Notes under the pieces: model-generated | Told to the model about the DNA's origin: nothing | The model's input: the letters and a program-made list of their open reading frames with translations, nothing else | Databases searched by the model: none | Shown here: in pieces, positions 7,281-13,845 of the stretch | Numbering within the stretch: the stretch's first letter is position 1 | How the letters are laid out: every line of letters begins with the position of its first letter | Position numbers and translations under genes: made by a program | Assembly (NCBI GenBank): GCA_039029935.1 | Contig: JBCCFC010000108.1 | Coordinates: 1 to 17,034, forward strand | DNA: 17,034 nt | Direction: 5' to 3' | DNA from: G039029935 sp039029935 | GTDB lineage: Bacteria; Chloroflexota; Anaerolineae; Caldilineales; Caldilineaceae

Positions 7281-7349
7281 CCAGTATAACAGATTGTCAA
7301 TCTGTTGCGCAGGTTGCCAACCTACGATACACAGGCAAGGGTGCCTGTG
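7281..7349. repeat. Palindrome cluster; copy B of the 50-base direct repeat
   Basis: Dyads at 7288-7306 (AACAGATTG T CAATCTGTT), 7308-7326 (CGCAGGTTG C CAACCTACG, one mismatch) and 7330-7349 (CACAGGCA AGGG TGCCTGTG) follow one another just after the NACHT gene. The first two form a direct repeat with 6342-6391. The third is a different unit, absent from copy A. In the minus-strand transcript they lie between the NACHT stop and the hydrolase start. Confidence 0.75.
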
Positions 7350-7360
7350 CTACAGTTTTT

Positions 7361-9856
7361 TCATCCGCGCCCAGCCAACCGTTGCACCATCCCCCATATA
7401 CGCTCACCCAAGCCAGATGGCCGCGCGTTCTCTGCGACAACGAGTCTGCCCTCTGTTATTGCTTCTGTCTCTATCACGGTCTCTGTCTCTATCACGGTCT
7501 CTGTCTCTATCACGGTTCCTGCCTCATCATCAATCGCTGGTGGCCTCAAGATACCTGCATAGATGGCTTCTCGATCCGTAACTTGCGCCAGTTTCAAGCA
7601 CTCCACCAACAACTCGCTGGCACGAAAATAGCTGTTGAGCGCATCGACCTCTGCTTGGTTCAGCTCCCATGTATGCCCGATGTCCCGTTCCCGAAGCATC
7701 AACTCGTTCAGTGCATCGGCAAAGTCCCCCCATGCGCTTTGGGGCTGTTTATCATCTGGGGGTGTGAGCTTGGCTAATTGGGCAACAAAAGGGGCATCGT
7801 TGGGCGATGCTTGCGCCAGCGTTTCACCCATCTGTAACAGACTTTGCCAATAGTCCGCATAGGCAGGAATAAATTTGACAACTTGTTTAAATCCTTTTAT
7901 AAGTCTATATATTTCTGCGACCGACCGCGCGTGAAACAATGCGTAGTCGATTCCCACATGAATGCTATAATGAGAAGCGAGAGCGAGATCGAGAGCGCGA
8001 GCGAGATCGAGAGCGCGAGCGAGATCGCGAGCGAGATCGCGAGCGCGAGCGCGAGCGAGATCGAGAGCGCGAGCGAGATCGAGAGCGCGAGCGAGATCGA
8101 GAGCGCGAGCGAGAGCGCGAGCGAGATCGAGAGCGCGAGCGAGAGCGAGAGCAATAAAAATATAAATTACACGAAATTCAACCAACTGCCTTTCCGCCAT
8201 ATCCGTTGCAATCGCTGCCGTTTTTCGATGGCTCCATGCAATCATCTGCACGACCGTTTTATGTGTCACGACCAACTCATCAATCTGTTCCTGCATATCC
8301 GCAAAAAACGCATCGGCCACATCAAGCTGACTTACGGTCAACAAAAATACCTCGCGCCAACGATTGTCCAGTAGATGGTTGCGAATGATCGCTGTACTCA
8401 CACCCTGTCGGTCGCGCTTGGCAATATAGCGGGCCGCAAAGTATTCCTGAAAGGAGAGATGCGAAAAGGAATAGATGCAATGGGCACGCTCAACCAGTAT
8501 GCCATGTTGTGACTCAATCGCTTTGAGGATGGTGGTGGCATCAATGGCCTCACGCACAGGGGCATCGGGCAATTGCAACAGATAGTCCACAATCATACGC
8601 TCCACACGCCGCTGCTCAATAAAATAGACCCCATCGACAAAGGTGTGGTAGGCAATATGGCTAAAGAGGGCATATTTGTATTGGATCGACAGAATGCGAT
8701 AGGACTCCTCGGAATCATAGATTTTGTCACGACGGATATTGCGGGTGTTGTCCCATTTGCGAAGCAACGCATCGAGCGCATCCTCATAGAGGTCAGCACG
8801 ACGGCTGGGGAATTTGAGCGTGTTGTCATAGGCCAAACAGAGCATAGAGAGCAACAACGGCAACGAGCAAAGTTCACGCAGCCCCTTGTTGGCGTCGTCA
8901 TAGAGGTCCTTGACAAAATTTTCGTGGCGATCCACCCCCCGCGCATCTTCGCCAAACCACTTTTTGACATACTGATGAATCTGGTCACGGGTAAAATCAG
9001 CCATCTCCACATCACGAAAGTCACGAAACTGATATTCATTGGCCGCAATCCGACAGGTGATCAAACACTGACTGCCACGATATTTGCGCGCAAACTCATT
9101 GAGTAGCTCCACAAGCTGTCGCCGCTGGTCTTTCTCCTGATTGACTTCATCCAAGCCATCAAAAAGCACCAACGCCTTGCCCGACTGCAGCAGTGCCTCA
9201 ATAAACGCCTCGGCATCGGGAAAATTGCACACATCAAACTGATGCGCCAAAAAGGGTTCCAAGCGCGCATGACCGCTGGTAGACCATTCTTTGAGCGAGA
9301 TGAAAATGGGCAGTTTCTCAATGTGGACTTGCTGCCACGCTGGGTTGGGGGGTTGGCGTGTACGCAACGCTTGCAGCGTCAAATAGCGCAAAAACGTGGT
9401 CTTGCCTGCCCCAGGTTTGCCGACAATAAAGAGATTTCCGCCTTGCGCCACCAGTTCTGCCCCCGCCACCCGTTCCTGCTGGCGGCGTTCTGTGGGCAAA
9501 TGCATATACAAATGCAGCCGGTCAAAGCGGTCCTCGGAAAGCGCATGGAGATCATCCAGATCAACCCGTTGCCGCGCAGACTGGTCACTCAGGATATAGA
9601 CATCCGTAAAGATGTTGTCCATCGGCACGGGGTCTGGTTTGCCCAGAATGCGTGTGGTGGCACAATCGGCCAGCAAGTTTTGGCAATAGATATCCTTGGC
9701 CTTGTCATAGTTGATATCCAGCCATCGTTTGGATACTTTCTCCAATCGTGCCTTGGTCTCCGCGACGGTTTCACCACCCGTGCTTTCGCCAATACCCGTC
9801 AAAATGCTTTTGCCAACATGTGTGCCTACACTGATAAAAATGGCTGTTAAATCCAT
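7361..9856 (-). CDS. NACHT-domain STAND NTPase with ARALDL helical repeat
   Basis: The 831-residue product has an N-terminal region of about 130 residues of unknown fold, then a NACHT module. It shows the P-loop GKPGAGKT (146-153), Walker B LVLFDGLDE (229-237), sensor-like CLITCR (264-269), the SLPLLLSMLCLAYD helix (331-344) and FSHLSFQEYFAARY (464-477), a hallmark of NACHT proteins. Residues 569-627 are an alanine-rich array of ARALDL/LAR units. A helical C-terminal part follows, with a VIETET triplicate (782-799). STAND NTPases sense a ligand with the C-terminal part and oligomerise through the NTPase; bacterial NACHT members include anti-phage sensors. No known effector domain is recognisable at the N-terminus, so a defence role is inference. 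The ATG at 9856 has only a distant AGGA. All core motifs look intact. Confidence 0.9.
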   Translation of the reverse strand: MDLTAIFISVGTHVGKSILTGIGESTGGETVAETKARLEKVSKRWLDINYDKAKDIYCQNLLADCATTRILGKPDPVPMDNIFTDVYILSDQSARQRVDLDDLHALSEDRFDRLHLYMHLPTERRQQERVAGAELVAQGGNLFIVGKPGAGKTTFLRYLTLQALRTRQPPNPAWQQVHIEKLPIFISLKEWSTSGHARLEPFLAHQFDVCNFPDAEAFIEALLQSGKALVLFDGLDEVNQEKDQRRQLVELLNEFARKYRGSQCLITCRIAANEYQFRDFRDVEMADFTRDQIHQYVKKWFGEDARGVDRHENFVKDLYDDANKGLRELCSLPLLLSMLCLAYDNTLKFPSRRADLYEDALDALLRKWDNTRNIRRDKIYDSEESYRILSIQYKYALFSHIAYHTFVDGVYFIEQRRVERMIVDYLLQLPDAPVREAIDATTILKAIESQHGILVERAHCIYSFSHLSFQEYFAARYIAKRDRQGVSTAIIRNHLLDNRWREVFLLTVSQLDVADAFFADMQEQIDELVVTHKTVVQMIAWSHRKTAAIATDMAERQLVEFRVIYIFIALALARALDLARALARALDLARALDLARALDLARARARDLARDLARALDLARALDLALASHYSIHVGIDYALFHARSVAEIYRLIKGFKQVVKFIPAYADYWQSLLQMGETLAQASPNDAPFVAQLAKLTPPDDKQPQSAWGDFADALNELMLRERDIGHTWELNQAEVDALNSYFRASELLVECLKLAQVTDREAIYAGILRPPAIDDEAGTVIETETVIETETVIETEAITEGRLVVAENARPSGLGERIWGMVQRLAGRG
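7463..7515 (-). repeat. 18-base tandem repeat in the NACHT gene (VIETET x3)
   Basis: Nearly three copies of an 18-base unit (plus strand CTGTCTCTATCACGGTCT) encode VIETET-VIETET-VIETEA near the C-terminus. The unit keeps the frame, so copy-number change would alter the length of an acidic linker only. Confidence 0.85.
7976..8152 (-). repeat. Hexanucleotide-based repeat array encoding ARALDL units
   Basis: About 177 bases are built from six-base steps (plus-strand GAGCGA, GATCGA, GAGCGC and GATCGC) grouped into 12- and 18-base higher-order units. The coding strand reads ARALDL, ALAR and DLAR. Because every unit is a multiple of six, gain or loss keeps the reading frame. All three plus-strand frames are open here purely because of the repeat (for example RERERD), and I do not regard them as genes. 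The array contains eight GATC sites. Confidence 0.95.
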
Positions 9857-9903
9857 GAGGTTGTTTGTCTATCCTTTCGCTGCGAAGTTTTGCTCTACTC
9901 ATT

Positions 9904-9987
9904 ATACGACAACGGATTTGGGGCAGGAACGGATTTTTAGCCCCGCACAACAAAAAATCCGTTCCACGCCTAAATCTGCTGTCGTAT
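9904..9987. repeat. Long imperfect inverted repeat upstream of the NACHT gene
   Basis: Arms at 9904-9938 and 9952-9987 match at 29 of 35 positions by my count, around a 13-base loop. The innermost part (GGAACGGATTTTT) is perfect. The outer ends carry TACGACA, the complement of the TGTCGTA word seen elsewhere in the window. The element lies 48 bases upstream of the NACHT start codon, so it would form a stable leader hairpin in the transcript. It could alternatively end transcription from dppC; on the minus strand the descending arm is followed by no long T run outside the stem. Confidence 0.8.
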
Positions 9988-10036
9988 GTTTGGGTCACAA
10001 ATCAAAAAAGACGTCCTCATTGCCGAGAACGCCCTT

Positions 10037-10067
10037 ATTGTAACAGATCGTTGAATGCCTTTGTAAA
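10037..10067 (-). promoter_or_regulatory. Candidate sigma70-type promoter for the NACHT gene
   Basis: On the minus strand TTTACA (10067-10062) is followed after 19 bases by TACAAT (10042-10037). The boxes resemble -35 and -10 consensus, but the spacer is two bases longer than ideal. It lies between the dppC stop and the NACHT gene and would place the inverted repeat 9904-9987 in the leader. The evidence is motif similarity only. Confidence 0.3.
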
Positions 10068-10100
10068 TTGGGGAGAACCATCTATCTCTATGTCATTTTG

Positions 10101-11012
10101 CTACCGCACCCTTGTCCTTGGATCCGCCACATTGCGTAACCAATCTCCCATCAAATTGACCCCCAATGCACAGATCATAATCGCCAGCCCCGGCAGCGTG
10201 GCAATCCAAGGCGCATTGGTCAGATATTTACGTCCACCCGCAAGCATATTGCCCCAACTGGGTATACTCGGTGGTACACTTAACCCCAGAAACCCCAGTC
10301 CCGCTTCATACAAAATCATGGCCGACATTTCAAAGGTTGCCATCGTCAGCAAGGGACCTATCAGGTTGGGCAATAAATGTCGCCATAAAATCTGGCTGGT
10401 GGGGACACCAACACCTTGGGCCGCTTCGACATAGACACTGTTGCGCAGTCGCAGAACCTCGCCACGTGTGAGGCGTGTAAACAGCGGTGCATCAATGATG
10501 CCAAAAATGAGAATAACGTTGAATAAACTGCGCCCAAAAATGGCCGCAAACACAACGACAAAGAGTAGATATGGCAATGATAGGATGATATTGACCACGC
10601 CCATGATAATCATATCCAAGCGTCCACCCTGATAGCCCGCAATCATGCCAAGGACAAGACCAATGCTGGTTGCTATCAACATGCCAAAAAAGCCGACGGT
10701 CAGTGAGACACGACTGCCATAGATAATTCGACTGAGTAAGTCGCGGCCTAATGTGTCGGTTCCCAGCGGATAGTCCCAGCCACCGTCGGTATGCCAAATC
10801 GGTGGGGTTCTACTATCGGCCAGACTTTGTTTGAGTGGATCGTGTGGGGCAAGTGCCGGTGCGAATGTGGCAATAAAGACAAAACTGATGACCGTGATCA
10901 AGCCGATGATGCCACCACTGTCTAACCAGCGGAGGCGATGTCTTTTACGTGACTGTGGGATGTTCATAGTGTCCTGCTCTTGGGCATCAGTCATACGTTG
11001 GGCATCAGTCAT
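10101..11012 (-). CDS. dppC: Peptide-type ABC transporter permease, DppC family
   Basis: The 303-residue product has the DppC/OppC layout: a cytoplasmic N-terminus, a first membrane helix (GGIIGLITVISFVFIATFA), the motif HPLGTDTLGRD-type (YPLGTDTLGRDLLSRIIYGSR) and five further helices. The EAA coupling loop is EAAQGVGVPTSQILWRHLLPNLIGPLL. The ATG at 11012 has AAGGA six bases upstream and overlaps the dppB stop by eight bases, so the two permeases are translationally coupled. A TTG at 11030 and in-frame ATGs at 10994 and 10967 are alternatives; 10967 also has AGGA upstream. The first residues MTDAQRMTDAQ come from an 18-base tandem duplication. The substrate (di/oligopeptide, nickel or sugar-type) cannot be told from the permease. 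No ATPase gene follows. Confidence 0.93.
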   Translation of the reverse strand: MTDAQRMTDAQEQDTMNIPQSRKRHRLRWLDSGGIIGLITVISFVFIATFAPALAPHDPLKQSLADSRTPPIWHTDGGWDYPLGTDTLGRDLLSRIIYGSRVSLTVGFFGMLIATSIGLVLGMIAGYQGGRLDMIIMGVVNIILSLPYLLFVVVFAAIFGRSLFNVILIFGIIDAPLFTRLTRGEVLRLRNSVYVEAAQGVGVPTSQILWRHLLPNLIGPLLTMATFEMSAMILYEAGLGFLGLSVPPSIPSWGNMLAGGRKYLTNAPWIATLPGLAIMICALGVNLMGDWLRNVADPRTRVR

Positions 11013-11940
11013 ATTGAATCCTTGGATCAAGTAATGCGTAGGCGAGGTCGGTTAAGAGGTGCAGGCCAATGATGACAACGCTGACAAAGACAGCAATCGC
11101 TTGAATCAAGGGGAAATCGCGCACGTGGATGGCCTCGGCGATGAGTTGACCCACACCAGGCCAAGAGAAAATGACTTCAATATAAATTGAGCCGCTCAAC
11201 AGATAGCCAAATTGTACACTCAGCACACTCAGCAACGGGATGGCCGCATTTTTTAGCACGTGACGAGTATACACAGTCATTCTGGGTAGCCCCTTGGAAT
11301 AGGCTGTGCGCACGTAATCCTGATTGATTTCGTCCATGATTGAAGAGCGCGTCAGACGGACAATCCGCCCCATCGAGCGTAATGAGAGCGCCAGCCCTGG
11401 CAGGATGAGCGACTGTAGCCCCATATCGCGGCCAAACGCTGGAAACCATCGTAAATTGACCGCAAATGTGAGAATCAAGAGCAATGCCAGCCAAAAGCTG
11501 GGCATGGTTTGTCCGATTAAGCCAAGAAGCCGCGCAATGGTGTCCCAAATGCTACCCGCCCGTACGCCAGCGATAATGCCCAGTGGCAAGCCGATGACCA
11601 AGGCGATGACAAGGGCGGCTGTTGCGAGCTGTAAGGTTGCGGGGATGCGTTCAAGAATCAAGGCAACGGCTGGTGTTTTGTAATGCAGTGAATTGCCAAA
11701 ATCACCACGCAGGATGTTGGCCGCATAATCGACAAACTGAACAATCAGTGGGCGATTATAGCCCATCTCTTCACGAAAGGCTTCAATCTGCTCAAGACTG
11801 GCGTCGCGCGGCAGGATCAAGGTGGATGGATCGCCTGTGAGACGAACCATCGCAAAGACAAGAATGACCGCACCCAGAAATACGCCAAGCGACTGCCAGA
11901 TACGCATGAACAGATATTGACTCAATAGAACTCTTCTCAC
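11005..11940 (-). CDS. dppB: Peptide-type ABC transporter permease, DppB family
   Basis: The 311-residue product shows the DppB pattern: N-terminal helix SLGVFLGAVILVFAMVRLTGDP, then the periplasmic segment RPLIVQFVDYAANILRGDFGNSLHYKTPV-like region, and helices around residues 100-200. The EAA loop includes VRTAYSKGLPRMTVYTRHVLKNAAIPLL, and the family motif is FSWPGVGQLIAEAIHVRDFPLIQ. The start is a GTG at 11940 without a clear ribosome binding site. An ATG at 11907 is possible but would remove the usual QYL.MRIWQ lead-in. A large inverted repeat separates it from the binding-protein gene. It pairs with DppC to form the channel in the cytoplasmic membrane. Confidence 0.93.
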   Translation of the reverse strand: MRRVLLSQYLFMRIWQSLGVFLGAVILVFAMVRLTGDPSTLILPRDASLEQIEAFREEMGYNRPLIVQFVDYAANILRGDFGNSLHYKTPAVALILERIPATLQLATAALVIALVIGLPLGIIAGVRAGSIWDTIARLLGLIGQTMPSFWLALLLILTFAVNLRWFPAFGRDMGLQSLILPGLALSLRSMGRIVRLTRSSIMDEINQDYVRTAYSKGLPRMTVYTRHVLKNAAIPLLSVLSVQFGYLLSGSIYIEVIFSWPGVGQLIAEAIHVRDFPLIQAIAVFVSVVIIGLHLLTDLAYALLDPRIQYD

Positions 11941-11960
11941 AAATTTTTGGATCTATCTGG

Positions 11961-12060
11961 TGGGTATCGGTAAGTCAGTATTCAGTAGGTCGGTATTCAG
12001 TACCAGAGTACTGACCTACCGAATACCGACCTACTGACCTACCGAATACCGACCTACCCA
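11961..12060. repeat. Compound inverted and tandem repeat between binding-protein and permease genes
   Basis: The right half contains two tandem copies of a 23-base unit (12011-12033 and 12034-12056, each starting CTGACCTACCGAATACCGAC). The left half holds inverted relatives: 11984-12002 (AGTAGGTCGGTATTCAGTA) pairs with 12017-12035 with one mismatch. The outer ends TGGGTA/TACCCA also pair. The transcript of this 153-base gap would fold into a long hairpin, apt to slow or stop polymerase after the binding-protein gene so that permeases are made in smaller amounts. That role is inference. Confidence 0.8.
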
Positions 12061-12093
12061 TTTGCCCCTAAGTTTACACAAATGATTCTACAT

Positions 12094-13668
12094 CTACTCG
12101 CCGCTGCCGATAACGACATCTTTCAGATAGAACTGCTCTGATGCGCGGGGACTGTAGCCCTGTATATTGCCTTGAGTCGCTTCAAAGGCAATCGGTTCAT
12201 AGAGATAGATAAACGGTGGGTCGTCATGCGTTTGTTGAGCCAATTGACCATACAACTCGGCCCGTTTCACATCATCAACGGTTGTGAATATTTCATCCAC
12301 CAGTGCATAGATATCCTCATCAGCCCACACCGAATAGGTATCACGTGAACTCAGTGTGCCATCAACACGTGCAAAGGCTTCCCCCGCTGCCGCTGACCAA
12401 CCATCGCCAAAGAGAGGGGCATATTGCAACTGTTTACCCAACCCCCAGTGTTCGCTGCTTGGAATCAATTCAAGCTGGGCATCAATGCCAACCTCAGCAA
12501 GATAACTCTGAATCGCTTCACACACTTGGTCGAAGCTGTCATAGGCATCTGTCGGACAAACATAATCAATTGTGAAGCCATCTGCATAACCAGCTTCGGC
12601 CAAAAGCTCCGTAGCCTTCGCCGGATCATATGGATACGGTGTAAGTGACTCATCAAAGCCAAGATTGCTGGGTCCGATGAGGCTGGCAGAGAGCCGTGCT
12701 TTGCCATCAAAAATGGCATCAACGATGGCTTGGCGATCAACGGCATAGTTCATCGCTTGGCGCACCAACTGATTTTCGATGGGTGTGCCAACACCCGTTG
12801 TGCGGTTATTAAATCCAATGTAAAAGACACGATCTACTGCATACTCGACAATCTCAATGCCATCTACACCACGTAGTGAATCGGCCTCAGCCGCCGAAAG
12901 GCGAGAGACAATGTCAAGCTGACCCGTTTGTATCCCTGCAACGCGTGTGGCCGACTCGGTGACGATGCGGAAGACCAGATTATCGGCCAAAGACAGATCG
13001 GTTTCCCAATAATCTGGGTTGGCTTCCAACACCAAACTATCGCCCTTCACCCATTCAACGAAACGGAATGCACCTGTGCCAACAGGATTCTCCGCAAAGC
13101 CCTCTGCGCCCACTTCTGCGAAATAAACGGGTGGAATCATGGCCCATTCATCCGCCATCTGACGCAAGAAAATTGGGTCAGGTTTTTCGGTTGTCATCTT
13201 GACCGTGAATTCGTCAATCGCCTCAACACTTTGCGCATCGTCCCACTTATTGCCACGGTAGGCTTCGAGTGCGTTTTCCCAAGAAAAGACGACCGCCTCG
13301 GCATTGAATGGTTCACCATTGTGGAATGTGACACCTTGGCGCAGCATAAATGTATACTCTGTCCCATCCTCGGAAACTTCCCAACTTTCGGCCAAGGCTG
13401 GCACAAGGTCACCATCATTGTTCAGCCAGACCAATGAATTGTACATCTGCTGAAGTGCGTTGCGTACGATTCGATTATTGGTTTCAGGCACATAGAGCGT
13501 GTTGATGTCATTTGGTAACGCCACATTCAATGTGGTTTCCGCTGCCTGTTCCTGTGATTCTGTTGCCGCCGCCTCATCAGATGATGACGGTGCAGCGATA
13601 CAGGCTGACAGGCTCAAGACCAGCAAGAGCAGTAGACCTGTTACCATGTTTTGTTTAATCAGTCTCAT
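12094..13668 (-). CDS. ABC transporter substrate-binding lipoprotein, SBP_bac_5 (DppA/OppA-like)
   Basis: The 524-residue product has a lipoprotein signal: a charged start MRLIKQN, a Leu-rich core and the lipobox LSAC with Cys23. It should be lipid-anchored outside the membrane. A low-complexity Ser/Glu/Ala linker follows. Then comes the family 5 binding-protein fold, with LVPALAESWEVSEDGTEYTFMLRQ, VTFHNGEPFNAEAVVFSWENAL, NPVGTGAFRFVEW and QLVRQAMNYAVDRQAIVDAIFDGKA. These proteins bring peptides, or in some cases nickel, heme or oligosaccharides, to DppBC-type permeases. The start ATG at 13668 has AAAGGA seven bases upstream. It is the first gene of a three-gene transport set, with a hairpin region before the permeases. 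Confidence 0.93.
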   Translation of the reverse strand: MRLIKQNMVTGLLLLLVLSLSACIAAPSSSDEAAATESQEQAAETTLNVALPNDINTLYVPETNNRIVRNALQQMYNSLVWLNNDGDLVPALAESWEVSEDGTEYTFMLRQGVTFHNGEPFNAEAVVFSWENALEAYRGNKWDDAQSVEAIDEFTVKMTTEKPDPIFLRQMADEWAMIPPVYFAEVGAEGFAENPVGTGAFRFVEWVKGDSLVLEANPDYWETDLSLADNLVFRIVTESATRVAGIQTGQLDIVSRLSAAEADSLRGVDGIEIVEYAVDRVFYIGFNNRTTGVGTPIENQLVRQAMNYAVDRQAIVDAIFDGKARLSASLIGPSNLGFDESLTPYPYDPAKATELLAEAGYADGFTIDYVCPTDAYDSFDQVCEAIQSYLAEVGIDAQLELIPSSEHWGLGKQLQYAPLFGDGWSAAAGEAFARVDGTLSSRDTYSVWADEDIYALVDEIFTTVDDVKRAELYGQLAQQTHDDPPFIYLYEPIAFEATQGNIQGYSPRASEQFYLKDVVIGSGE

Positions 13669-13694
13669 TGCAGTTCCTTTTTGTGTATTGATGA

Positions 13695-13845
13695 AAAAAA
13701 TGAATTACTCTGTAGTAGTCAGCAACACCTTGCACCCATGTCGTTGGGGCGTACCCTTGCGGTCGCCCTCGGCTTATACACAAGGGCGACCGCAAGGGTA
13801 CGCCCTTACAATGTTATTGACCATTACAAAAAATGAATTATTCTG
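13695..13845. repeat. 23-base-arm palindrome between 18-base direct repeats
   Basis: Perfect arms at 13747-13769 and 13783-13805 (starting GGGCGTACCCTTGCGGTCGC) enclose a 13-base loop. The whole is bracketed by direct repeats AAAAAATGAATTACTCTG (13695-13712) and AAAAAATGAATTATTCTG (13828-13845), which differ at one base. The right copy spans the stop codon of the P-type ATPase gene. The palindrome is of the GC-rich interspersed type and would form a strong hairpin after the ATPase message. It lacks a T-tract, so terminator function is only possible. Confidence 0.8.

Noticed and set aside
7939..8374. Plus-strand reading frames of Arg/Glu-Asp or Glu-Ser-Ala repeats
   Set aside because: They are mirror frames of the hexanucleotide repeat inside the NACHT gene; the minus-strand frame has clear domain motifs on both sides of the array.
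12011..12056. Possible CRISPR-like repeats
   Set aside because: Only two 23-base units, directly adjacent without spacers, and part of an inverted repeat.
13747..13805. Intrinsic terminator after the P-type ATPase gene
   Set aside because: The stem is strong, but there is no T-tract in either direction and the direct-repeat framing points to an inserted repeat, so I list it as a repeat.
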